Origin: JACKNG01 sp050184115
GTDB taxonomy: Bacteria; Pseudomonadota; Gammaproteobacteria; Ga0077536
Direction: 5' to 3'
Length of the DNA: 64,000 bases
Assembly (NCBI GenBank): GCA_050184115.1
Contig: JBFXAQ010000010.1
Coordinates: forward strand, 124,001-188,000
The translations under genes were made by a program, and so were the position numbers. Each line of letters starts with the position of its first letter. The stretch's first letter is position 1. Shown here in pieces: positions 28,155-36,735 of this stretch. A model generated the notes under the pieces. It was not told the origin of the DNA. It saw nothing but the letters and a program-made list of their open reading frames with translations, and searched no databases.

Positions 28155-31100
28155 ATGCGCATCACCCGAATCAAGTTCTCAGGCTTCAAATCCTTCGTCG
28201 ATCCCACCACCCTGACCCTCCCCGGCAACCTCACCGGCATCGTCGGTCCGAACGGGTGCGGCAAGTCCAACATCATCGATGCCCTGATCTGGGTGCTCGG
28301 CGAGAGTTCGGCCAAGCACCTGCGCGGCGAGTCGATGGCCGACGTGATCTTCAACGGCTCCAACACCCGCAAGCCGGTTGGCCAGGCCACGGTCGAAATC
28401 GTGTTCGACAACACCGACGGCACCATCGGCGGGCAATACGCGGGCTTCGGCGAGATTTCGATCAAGCGTACCGTCAGCCGGGACGGTGTCTCGTCCTACT
28501 TCCTCAACGGCGCGCGCTGTCGGCGCAAGGACGTCACCCAGGTCTTCCTCGGTACCGGCATCGGCTCGCGCGGCTACTCGGTGATCGAACAGGGCATGAT
28601 TTCGCGGGTCATCGAGGCGCGACCGGAGGAGTTACGCGCCTTTCTCGAGGAAGCCGCCGGCATCTCCAAGTACAAGGAACGGCGCCGCGAGACCGAGAAC
28701 CGCATGCGTCATACCGAAGAGAACATGGAGCGTCTCAACGACATCCGCGAGGAACTCGACAAGCAGCTCGGCCACCTGCAGCGGCAGGCCCGTGCCGCCG
28801 AGCGCTTCCAGGCCTACCAGGCTGAGGAACGGGGCGCCCAGGCGCGCCTGCTCGCCGCCCGCTGGCGCGGCCTCGACGGCGAACGCGACGGCTGCCGCCG
28901 GCTGCGCGAGGAACGCACCAACGCACTCGAGGCGGAGGTCGCGCAACTGCGCGAACTCGAAGCCCGCCAGACCGGGTTTCGCGAAGCCCAGGTCGAGGCC
29001 ACGGATACCTTCAACCGCGTGCAGTCGGAGTTCTACGCCCGCAGCGGCGACATCTCGCGCCTCGAGCAATCCATCCGCCACGCCGAGGAACGCGAGCAGA
29101 CGTTGGCCAGCGACCGCGACGACGCGCGCGGAACACTCGACGAATTGCAGCGCGTGCTGGAAGAGGACCGGGCCCAGCTCGACACCGTGCGCCGCGAACT
29201 GGCCGACGACGAACCGCGCTTCGCGGCGGCGCGCGAAGCCGCTACCGCCGCCGGCACCGAACTCGGCGAGGTCGAGAACCGCCGTGCCCAATGGCAGCAC
29301 GAGTGGGACGCCTTTAATCGCGAACACAACGAACTCGCGCAGGCCGAGAGCGCCGCGCGCATCCGCCTCGAACATCTTGCCAGTGGCCTGGCCGAAACCG
29401 ACCGCCGCAAGGCCGCGCTCAACGACGAAGCTGGTCGCCACGACACCGCCGAGCTGAGTGTCAAGGCGACCGAACTGCGCGCGGCGGTAGCCGCCATCGA
29501 AAGCACGCGGGCAGGCCTCGTCGAGCGACGCACCGCCCTGCGCGGCGAGCTCGAACAGGCGCGAAGCGAGGCCCAGTCACTGGGCCGGTCACTGCACGAA
29601 CACCAGATCCAGCTCGAGGAACAACGCGGCCGGCTGGCTTCGTTGAAGGCGCTGCAGGAGGCCGCCTACGGCGACGACCAGGAAACCATCGAGCAATGGT
29701 TCCAGGCGCACGGCCTGCACGATGTCCGGCGTCTTGCCGAACACGTGCAGATCGAGCCGGGCTGGGAGCGCGCCCTCGAGGCCGCCCTGCGCATTCCGCT
29801 CGGGGCGCTGTGCGGCGAGGACCTGGTCGCACGTCTCGCCGCCCGCGAACGCGTCGAGCTGCCGGCAATCACTGTCTTCGACACACACGCTACTGGTGCG
29901 GCCACGGCCGCCGCGACGGGATCGACACTGCTCGCGGCGAAGGTCGCGGGGCGCATCGATCTCGGTCCGCTGCTGCACGACATCCATGTAGCCGACGACG
30001 ACGCCGCGGCCCGCGCGCTGCTCGCGACCCTGCCGGCACATGCCCTGATCGCGTTACCCGACGGAACCCTGCTCGGACACGGCTGGGCCCAGTTCGCGGG
30101 CCGCGCGGCGGGCACCGAGAGCATCCTGGCGCGCGAGCGTGAACTGAACCGCCTCGGCGACGCGCTGGCGGCACACGAGAACGCCACCGCCGAGCTGCGC
30201 TCACGCGTCGATGCCGCCCAGGCCCACATCAAGGCTCGCGAACAGGAAGCCCACGAGGTGGGGGAGGCGCATGATCGCGAGACGCGCGCGTTCGAGCAAC
30301 GGCGTGGCGAGCTCACCCGCATCGAGGCCGAACTGACCCGGCGCGAAGCCCGCGCCGCGGACATCCGCGCCGAACTCGATCGCCTCGCCCAGCGCAGTGC
30401 CGAACACCAGGAAGCGGTCGACCGCCTGCGGCGCGAGCAGAGCGACGCCAGTGCGACGCTCGATGCCCACGCCGCGCGCCGCGACGCCCTGGTCACGACC
30501 CGCGACGACATCCAACGGGCAGTCGATGTCGCCCGCCAGGCCGCGCGCGAGACGCGCGAGTCGGCACACGCGTTGGAGCTGCGCCTGCAGAGTCTCGCGG
30601 CCCGCCGCCAGGCCCTCGAGGACACCATCACGCGCAACGCCGGCTCGTTCGAGCAAATCGAGAAGCGCCACACGGAGTTCGTACAGGCGATCGCCGACCT
30701 GCGCGAGCCGCGCCAACGCATGTCCGCCGAACTCGAGCAGGCGCTGGGCGAGAAGCTCAAGGCAGAGACCGCGGTGACCGAAGCCCGCACCGCGTTGGGC
30801 GCGCTGGACGCGTCACTGGCCGAGAGCGCCGAGCGGCGCTCGGCGATCGAGCAGGCCATCAACGCCTGCCAGCAACGCCTGGAGCAGGTGCGCCTGGACG
30901 AGCGTGCGCTGGAGGTTCGTCAGCAGGAGCTGCGCAGCCGCTTCGAGCAGACCGGACAGGATTTCGACACCACGCTCGCGAGCCTCGCCGAGGGCGACGA
31001 CGAGCAGGCCCTGCAGGAGCAACTGGAGAAGATCGCCCAGCGCATCGCGCGCCTCGGACCGATCAACCTCGCCGCCATCGACGAATACAATCAACTCGCC

Positions 31101-31670
31101 GAGCGCAAGACCTACCTCGACAAGCAGCACGAGGACCTGACCGAGGCGTTGACCACCCTGCAGGACGCCATTCGCAAGATCGATCGCGAGACACGCACCC
31201 GCTTCAAGGAAACCTACGACAAGGTCAACAACGGCCTGCAGGCGATGTTCCCGGTCCTCATCGGCGGCGGCCACGCGTACCTGGAGATGACCGGCGACGA
31301 TCTCCTCGAAACCGGCGTGACGGTAATGGCACGGCCACCGGGCAAGCGCAACAGTACCATCCACCTGCTCTCGGGCGGCGAGAAGGCGCTCACCGCACTG
31401 GCCTTCGTTTTCGCCATCTTCGAGCTCAACCCGGCGCCGTTCTGCCTGCTCGACGAGGTCGACGCGCCACTCGACGATGCCAACGTCGTACGCCTGACCG
31501 AGATGTTGAAGTCGATGGCCAAGACGGTGCAGTTCCTGTTCGTCTCGCACAACAAGATCACGATGGAGATCGCCGAACAGCTCATCGGCGTCACCATGCA
31601 CGAGCCAGGCGTGTCGCGGCTGGTGTCGGTGAACATGGAAGAAGCGGTCGAGCTGGCCGCCACCGCCTGA
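28155..31670 (+). CDS. smc: Chromosome segregation protein SMC
   Basis: Structural maintenance of chromosomes ATPase, 1171 aa. Walker A is GPNGCGKSN at residues 31-39. Long coiled coils flank a hinge near residues 510-650. The C-terminal head has the ABC signature LSGGEKALTALAF near 1072 and Walker B FCLLDEVDAPLDDANV near 1096. It loads and organises DNA, usually with ScpA/ScpB, which are not in the window. zipA and ligA follow closely, an order known in Xanthomonadales and Pseudomonas relatives. An in-frame extension upstream of 28155 is not supported. Confidence 0.95.
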   Translation: MRITRIKFSGFKSFVDPTTLTLPGNLTGIVGPNGCGKSNIIDALIWVLGESSAKHLRGESMADVIFNGSNTRKPVGQATVEIVFDNTDGTIGGQYAGFGEISIKRTVSRDGVSSYFLNGARCRRKDVTQVFLGTGIGSRGYSVIEQGMISRVIEARPEELRAFLEEAAGISKYKERRRETENRMRHTEENMERLNDIREELDKQLGHLQRQARAAERFQAYQAEERGAQARLLAARWRGLDGERDGCRRLREERTNALEAEVAQLRELEARQTGFREAQVEATDTFNRVQSEFYARSGDISRLEQSIRHAEEREQTLASDRDDARGTLDELQRVLEEDRAQLDTVRRELADDEPRFAAAREAATAAGTELGEVENRRAQWQHEWDAFNREHNELAQAESAARIRLEHLASGLAETDRRKAALNDEAGRHDTAELSVKATELRAAVAAIESTRAGLVERRTALRGELEQARSEAQSLGRSLHEHQIQLEEQRGRLASLKALQEAAYGDDQETIEQWFQAHGLHDVRRLAEHVQIEPGWERALEAALRIPLGALCGEDLVARLAARERVELPAITVFDTHATGAATAAATGSTLLAAKVAGRIDLGPLLHDIHVADDDAAARALLATLPAHALIALPDGTLLGHGWAQFAGRAAGTESILARERELNRLGDALAAHENATAELRSRVDAAQAHIKAREQEAHEVGEAHDRETRAFEQRRGELTRIEAELTRREARAADIRAELDRLAQRSAEHQEAVDRLRREQSDASATLDAHAARRDALVTTRDDIQRAVDVARQAARETRESAHALELRLQSLAARRQALEDTITRNAGSFEQIEKRHTEFVQAIADLREPRQRMSAELEQALGEKLKAETAVTEARTALGALDASLAESAERRSAIEQAINACQQRLEQVRLDERALEVRQQELRSRFEQTGQDFDTTLASLAEGDDEQALQEQLEKIAQRIARLGPINLAAIDEYNQLAERKTYLDKQHEDLTEALTTLQDAIRKIDRETRTRFKETYDKVNNGLQAMFPVLIGGGHAYLEMTGDDLLETGVTVMARPPGKRNSTIHLLSGGEKALTALAFVFAIFELNPAPFCLLDEVDAPLDDANVVRLTEMLKSMAKTVQFLFVSHNKITMEIAEQLIGVTMHEPGVSRLVSVNMEEAVELAATA

Positions 31671-31682
31671 GGCCACCGCGCC

Positions 31683-32813
31683 ATGCTCTCGCTGCGCCTG
31701 CTCCTGGTCGTCATCGGTATTGCGATCATCGCCGCGGTGTACTTCTTCGGTGTGGTCAAGCGCCGCCGAGACAGCCGCGTCACCTTCCCCCGGCGCTTCG
31801 GCGGGCGCGAGTTTCCCGACGTCATCCTGCAGCACGAGGCGGAGGATGACGACGGCAACTACGCCTCGGACGACGGCTTCGAGATTGTCGCCGTGCGCAC
31901 GCGCCCGGCGGTCAATCTCGACGTCTCAACCGCGGTCGAAGATGACGATGGCGAAAGCGAAGACAAAGGTGAGGACAGCACCATTGCGGCGCGCCGGCGT
32001 CACGATACTCCCGATGACGACGACGCGCACGACGCCCCGACCGAACGGCCACGAGTCGGACCCGCGCAGGCGGCGCCGCGCGTAACACCTCGCGCGGCAC
32101 CGGCGCCGCCCGTCCGCGACGTGGACGCGTTGCACCGCGAAACGGACCAGGCGCCGCGCTTGGCGAGCGCCCGCGACCGACTGCCGGGCCGCTTCGTATT
32201 GCCGCCCGAGGACGAAATCCTCGACGACCTGCCACGGGTGCGCAACGACGCCCTGGTCGACGACGAGCCGGACAATGCCCGCCGCGGCTCCGACCAGCTC
32301 GACCTGTTCGGCGCCGAGAGTGCCGCCCCCTCGCCCAAACCGCGCCGCGGTCGGACGGCCAGGGCCCCGATCGCCGACGAGGACGAAGCGCCCGACAACG
32401 GTCTGCTCAACCTGTTCGTCCGTGCCCACGAGGGCCGTCCCTTCGGCGGACCGGAGCTCGTCCGCGCACTGAACGCCGTCGGCATGCGCTTCGGCGACAT
32501 GTCGGTCTTCCACCATTACGGCGCTGGCGAGCTGCGCTGCGACCGCCCGCTGTTCAGCGCCGCGAACATGTTCGAACCGGGCACGTTCGACCTCGCCCGC
32601 ATCGAGGCCTTCCGTACTTCGGGCATCGTCCTGTTCATGCAACTGCCGGCGCCGCTCGAAGGTCCGGTCGCCTTCGAACTGCTGCTCAATTCCGCCCAAC
32701 GCCTGGCCGAACTCACCGGCGGCGAACTCTATGCGACGCCAAAGGCGCCGCTCGACCCGGGCGCCATCGCCCGCATGCGCAACCGCGCCGCCCGCTTCGG
32801 ACATGCCGGCTGA
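31683..32813 (+). CDS. zipA: Cell division protein ZipA
   Basis: Inner-membrane protein of 376 aa that tethers FtsZ to the membrane. The N-terminal anchor is LRLLLVVIGIAIIAAVYFFG. A long, charged, Asp/Pro/Ala/Arg-rich linker follows. The C-terminal FtsZ-binding domain starts near residue 235 (NGLLNLFVRAHEGRPFGG) and has ALNAVGMRFGDMSVFHHY. The linker is poorly conserved, as usual. It starts 12 nt after smc and overlaps ligA by 11 nt. Confidence 0.9.
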   Translation: MLSLRLLLVVIGIAIIAAVYFFGVVKRRRDSRVTFPRRFGGREFPDVILQHEAEDDDGNYASDDGFEIVAVRTRPAVNLDVSTAVEDDDGESEDKGEDSTIAARRRHDTPDDDDAHDAPTERPRVGPAQAAPRVTPRAAPAPPVRDVDALHRETDQAPRLASARDRLPGRFVLPPEDEILDDLPRVRNDALVDDEPDNARRGSDQLDLFGAESAAPSPKPRRGRTARAPIADEDEAPDNGLLNLFVRAHEGRPFGGPELVRALNAVGMRFGDMSVFHHYGAGELRCDRPLFSAANMFEPGTFDLARIEAFRTSGIVLFMQLPAPLEGPVAFELLLNSAQRLAELTGGELYATPKAPLDPGAIARMRNRAARFGHAG

Positions 32814-34800
32814 ATCGCCCGCGCGGCGGATCGCGGAGCTGCGCGAGACCATCGAATTCCATAATCACCGTTACTACGTCCTCGACGACCCGCTGATCGC
32901 CGATGCCGAGTACGACCTGTTGCTGCGCGAGCTCGAGCAGCTCGAGGCTGATCATCCGGAGTTGGCGAACCCCGATTCGCCGACCATGCGCGTCGGCGCC
33001 GCGCCGGCCGAGCAGTTCGCGACCGTCACCCATCGACGCCCGATGCTCTCGCTCGCCAACGTGTTCGACGCCGACGAGTTCGGCGATTTCTACGCCCGTC
33101 TCGTCACCGAACTGGAGACCGAGACGATCGAGTTCGCGGTCGAGGCCAAGCTCGACGGACTGGCTATCAGCCTCACCTACGAAAACGGTCGCCTGGTCCG
33201 CGCTGCGACACGCGGCGATGGCACCCATGGCGAGGACGTCACGGCCAACGTGCGGACGATCCGCGCGATCCCGCTGCGCCTGCGTAGCGACACGCCGCCG
33301 GCCCTGCTCGAGGTCCGCGGTGAAATATTCATGGACAAGGCCGGGTTCGCCGCGCTCAACGAGCGCCAGGCGGCAACCGGTCTGAAGACCTTCGCCAACC
33401 CGCGCAATGCCGCCGCCGGCAGCTTGCGCCAGCTCGATACCGGCGTCACCGCGAGCCGGCCCCTGACGATGTACTGCTACGGCATCGGCGCGCTGGAGGG
33501 CGGCCCGGCGCTCACCACCCAGGCGGGCACCCTCGACTGGCTCGGCACCCTCGGGCTCCGCGTATCGCGCGACTCGCGGGTGGTCAGCGGCCGCGAGGCC
33601 TGCCTCGCCTTCTACGTGGAGATGGCCGCGCGGCGCCCCAGGCTGCCGTACGAGATCGACGGAATCGTCTACAAGGTCAACGCGCTCGCGGCACAGGATC
33701 GGCTCGGCCACGTCGCGCGGGCACCGCGCTGGGCAGTCGCCTTCAAGTTTCCGCCCGACGAGCGCGAGACACGGGTACTGGCCATCGACGTCCAGGTCGG
33801 GCGCACCGGCGCCCTGACCCCGGTGGCACGGCTCGAACCGGTCGCGGTCGGTGGCGTGACCATCACCAACGCCACCCTGCACAACGCCGACGAAATCGCC
33901 CGCAAGGACGTGCGCGTCGGCGACACCGTCGTCGTGCGCCGCGCGGGCGACGTCATTCCCGAGATCGTGCGCGTGGTACTCGACAAGCGTCCGCCCGGCA
34001 CTGAGCCCTACGTCCTGCCACAGACGGTGCCGGACCAGGAACGCGCCCGCCTGGTGCAGGAAATCATTCATTTCGCCTCGCGGCGTGCCCTCGACATCGA
34101 GGGCTTGGGTGCGAAGATCGTCGAACAGCTGGTGACCGCCGGGCTGGTCGCGGCGCCCGACGATCTCTTCCGGCTCGATGTGCCGACCCTGGCCGCACTC
34201 GAGCGCATGGCCGAGAAGTCCGCGACCAACCTGGTCGAAGCCATCGCGCGCAGCCGCGCCACCACGCTTGCACGCTTCGTCTATGCACTCGGCATCCGCG
34301 AGGTCGGCGAAGCCACCGCCGCCAACCTCGCGCGGCGCTACGCCCGCCTCGATCGCATCGCCGCGGCGAGCATCGAGGAATTGGAGGAGGTCGACGACAT
34401 CGGTCCGGTGGTCGCGGCGAGCATCCACGCATGGTTCGCTGACCCGGCCAACGCGGCGCTGGTCTGCCGCTTGCGCGAGGCGGGCGTGCACTGGGAGGAG
34501 GGCGACGCGGCGAACGATACCGCCGACGAACTGCCGCTGGCCGGCCTGGTGTGCGTGTTGACCGGCACCCTCGGCGCCATGACGCGCGACGAGGCCAGGC
34601 ATCGCCTGCAGGCACTGGGCGCCAAGGTCTCGGGGTCGGTTTCGAAGAAGACGAGTTTCGTCGTCGCCGGGGTAGAGGCCGGCAGCAAGCTCGACAAAGC
34701 CACGGCGCTCGGCGTCGTGGTGCTCGAAGAAGCGGCGTTCCTGGCCTTGCTCGAAGAACCGGGGTCGATCAGTCGCTGGCTGACGCCGTCGGCGGAGTAG
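32803..34800 (+). CDS. ligA: NAD-dependent DNA ligase without the tetracysteine zinc finger
   Basis: LigA, 665 aa, seals nicks with NAD. The adenylation domain has HNHRYYVLDDPLIADAEYD and the active-site Lys116 in EAKLDG. The OB fold follows (VQVGRTGALTPVARLEPV), then the helix-hairpin-helix region (MDI-like ALDIEGLGAKIVEQL) and a C-terminal BRCT domain (LAGLVCVLTGTL onward). The zinc finger normally between OB and HhH is missing: only 16 residues separate Pro406 from His423, with no Cys, where about 38 are expected. The ATG overlaps zipA by 11 nt. The stop lies inside the opposite gene's 3' end. Function is likely kept. Confidence 0.93.
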   Translation: MPAESPARRIAELRETIEFHNHRYYVLDDPLIADAEYDLLLRELEQLEADHPELANPDSPTMRVGAAPAEQFATVTHRRPMLSLANVFDADEFGDFYARLVTELETETIEFAVEAKLDGLAISLTYENGRLVRAATRGDGTHGEDVTANVRTIRAIPLRLRSDTPPALLEVRGEIFMDKAGFAALNERQAATGLKTFANPRNAAAGSLRQLDTGVTASRPLTMYCYGIGALEGGPALTTQAGTLDWLGTLGLRVSRDSRVVSGREACLAFYVEMAARRPRLPYEIDGIVYKVNALAAQDRLGHVARAPRWAVAFKFPPDERETRVLAIDVQVGRTGALTPVARLEPVAVGGVTITNATLHNADEIARKDVRVGDTVVVRRAGDVIPEIVRVVLDKRPPGTEPYVLPQTVPDQERARLVQEIIHFASRRALDIEGLGAKIVEQLVTAGLVAAPDDLFRLDVPTLAALERMAEKSATNLVEAIARSRATTLARFVYALGIREVGEATAANLARRYARLDRIAAASIEELEEVDDIGPVVAASIHAWFADPANAALVCRLREAGVHWEEGDAANDTADELPLAGLVCVLTGTLGAMTRDEARHRLQALGAKVSGSVSKKTSFVVAGVEAGSKLDKATALGVVVLEEAAFLALLEEPGSISRWLTPSAE

Positions 34801-35743
34801 CGCCCGCCACCAGCACCCGGTTGCGGCCGCCGCGCTTGGCTTCGAGCAGTACCGCGTCCGCGCGCTGCATCAGCTCGGTCTGCTCTTCGCCCGACTCGAG
34901 ATGGGCGACGCCGATGCTGGCGGTGACGCGCGTGCCGACCGGCAGCGCGTCGACGGCGAGATTCTCGATGCCGGCGCGGATGCGCTCGGCCAGCAATTCG
35001 GCACCGTGGCTGTCGGTACTCGGCAGGACAACGACGAACTCCTCGCCGCCGTAGCGAAACACGCCGTCCGAGGTGCGCGTGCAACTGACGATGCGATCGG
35101 CGACGTGGGTCAGCACGACGTCGCCGACGATGTGACCAAAACGGTCGTTGATCGACTTGAAGCGGTCGACGTCGATGATCAGCAGCGACAGCGGCGTGCC
35201 CTGGCGACGCGAGAGCGAGACGTGGTGCGCGAGATGGGCGCCCATGCTGGCGCGGTTGCTGACCCCGGTGAGCGGGTCCTTGAGCGCGATGCGCAGCGCG
35301 CGTTCGTACTGGAGCGCGTTGCGCAGCGGGTAGATCAGAGTGCACAACAGGACTTCGAGCGTCGCCAGCTCGTCCTCGCCCAGCGGCTGCTGGCGCGAGA
35401 ACGTGACTTCACCGAGGTACTTGCCGACGAGATTGAGCTCGTAGGCGTAACGGTTGATCTCGGCGCTGCCGTCCTCGACCACGGTGTGCTGCTTGCTGTG
35501 GTGGTAGCGAACACTGATGCCACGGACGATGCGTCGGGCTTCGCGCGCGAAGCCCTTGACGATGTCGCGCACGTGCAGGCTCGACTGCAAGGCGGTCGCG
35601 ATGCGCAGCTTGGTCGAGTCCGAGACCAGCTGGCGTTCGTCGGCGCCGTCGGGTGAAAACGGCAGGAAATCGCGGTTGAAGTCGCCTCCCTGCCAAGGCG
35701 CCGGCTCCGGGATCTGCTTCATCGGGCTACTCATGTTCTGCAT
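34769..35743 (-). CDS. GGDEF-domain diguanylate cyclase
   Basis: Protein of 324 aa with a GAF-like N-terminal half and a C-terminal GGDEF domain that makes cyclic di-GMP. The active-site loop is GGEEF at 232-236, and the inhibitory I-site RxxD is present as R223-TS-D226 at the correct spacing. LKDPLTGVSNRASM starts the domain. No membrane segment is seen, so it is cytoplasmic. The ATG has an AGGGAA site, and a sigma-54-type promoter lies just upstream. Its last 32 bp overlap ligA. The signal sensed is unknown. Confidence 0.9.
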   Translation of the reverse strand: MQNMSSPMKQIPEPAPWQGGDFNRDFLPFSPDGADERQLVSDSTKLRIATALQSSLHVRDIVKGFAREARRIVRGISVRYHHSKQHTVVEDGSAEINRYAYELNLVGKYLGEVTFSRQQPLGEDELATLEVLLCTLIYPLRNALQYERALRIALKDPLTGVSNRASMGAHLAHHVSLSRRQGTPLSLLIIDVDRFKSINDRFGHIVGDVVLTHVADRIVSCTRTSDGVFRYGGEEFVVVLPSTDSHGAELLAERIRAGIENLAVDALPVGTRVTASIGVAHLESGEEQTELMQRADAVLLEAKRGGRNRVLVAGATPPTASASD

Positions 35744-35772
35744 CGTTCCCTGCGCTCACGATGCGGGTTTTT

Positions 35773-35790
35773 ATGCGATTTTCGTGCCAG
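35773..35790 (-). promoter_or_regulatory. Sigma-54 promoter before the diguanylate cyclase
   Basis: On the minus strand CTGGCACGAAAATCGCAT fits the consensus CTGGCACGrnnnTTGCW at all but one position, with GG and GC separated by 10 nt. The expected start near 35763 is 20 nt before the ATG. The surrounding 35744-35986 gap is otherwise gene-free and partly AT-rich. Confidence 0.55.
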
Positions 35791-35986
35791 ACCGCGCCTC
35801 GCACGACCTTGACCGATTCGCGAAACTCGTTGTTTGTATTTGTTTTAGCTGATTTTTTATGGCAATGCACGCCCTTCGGCGGCGGCCATGGAGCACCTCG
35901 AGTGTCAGAACTCCGACACCTCCGAAGGTACGCGGCAGGGGCCAGCCGTCAAGACCTTGCCGCCGCGGCAGGAATTGCCGCCCGCG

Positions 35987-36718
35987 TCACCGGGCTTGCC
36001 GCCACACCCTGCCGTTGCGGGTGTCGGGCCCGAGCAGTTCGAGGTAGGCCGGGGCGATGCTCTCGGGTGCGCCGAGGCCCGCGGGGTCCAGACCGGGGAA
36101 GGCGTTCAGGCGCAAGCGGGTTCGCAACGGCGCCGGAACCACGGCGCCGACGCGGAACGCGCCGTCGTTGGCAAGCTCGGCGGCCCACATTTCGAACATG
36201 GCCCGCAAGGCCGCCTTCGACGCCCCGTATGCGCCCCAGTTCGGTTTCGCGTCATAGGCTTCGGCGGCGAGTGTCACTACCAGGCGGGCGCGCCCCGAAG
36301 CGCGCAGCAACGGCCAGCAGGCCTGGGTCAGCAGCAACGCGCTGTGCACGTTGACCTGAAACACCCGCGCCCAGGTCACGGCGTCGTAGAGTGGCAGCGG
36401 CGAGAGGTCGCCAAGCGCGGCGGCGACCAGTGCCAGGCCGTCGAGACGCCCGAAGCGTTCGTCGAGCAGGCCGGCGACGGTGGCGTAGTCGTCCACGCCG
36501 GCCGCTTCGAGGTTGATCGGCAGCAGTACCGGTGCGGGATGGCCATCGGCCTCCACGGCGTTCGCGAACGCTTCCAGGGCGCGCACGTCCCGCGCCGCGG
36601 CAACGACCGTCGCCCCTGCCGCCGCACAGGCGCGGGCGACGGCCTGGCCGATGCCACGGCTGGCCCCCGTGATCAGAATGACGCGCCCGGCCAAGACGCC
36701 GTCTGCAGGTTCGGACAT
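35987..36718 (-). CDS. YciK-like short-chain dehydrogenase
   Basis: SDR oxidoreductase of 243 aa. The cofactor motif is ITGASRGIGQAVARA (TGxxxGxG) and the active site is seen as YGASKAALRAMF (YxxxK), preceded by LVVTLAAEAYDAKPNWG, which lacks a normal Ser at the usual place. It resembles YciK of enterics. The ATG at 36718 lies 17 nt after the nadB stop, so it is the second gene of that operon; a GTG two codons earlier is also possible. Substrate unknown. A small GC hairpin (35965-35981) follows the stop. Confidence 0.82.
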   Translation of the reverse strand: MSEPADGVLAGRVILITGASRGIGQAVARACAAAGATVVAAARDVRALEAFANAVEADGHPAPVLLPINLEAAGVDDYATVAGLLDERFGRLDGLALVAAALGDLSPLPLYDAVTWARVFQVNVHSALLLTQACWPLLRASGRARLVVTLAAEAYDAKPNWGAYGASKAALRAMFEMWAAELANDGAFRVGAVVPAPLRTRLRLNAFPGLDPAGLGAPESIAPAYLELLGPDTRNGRVWRQAR

Positions 36719-36735
36719 GCGCACCGGCCTCGCGT

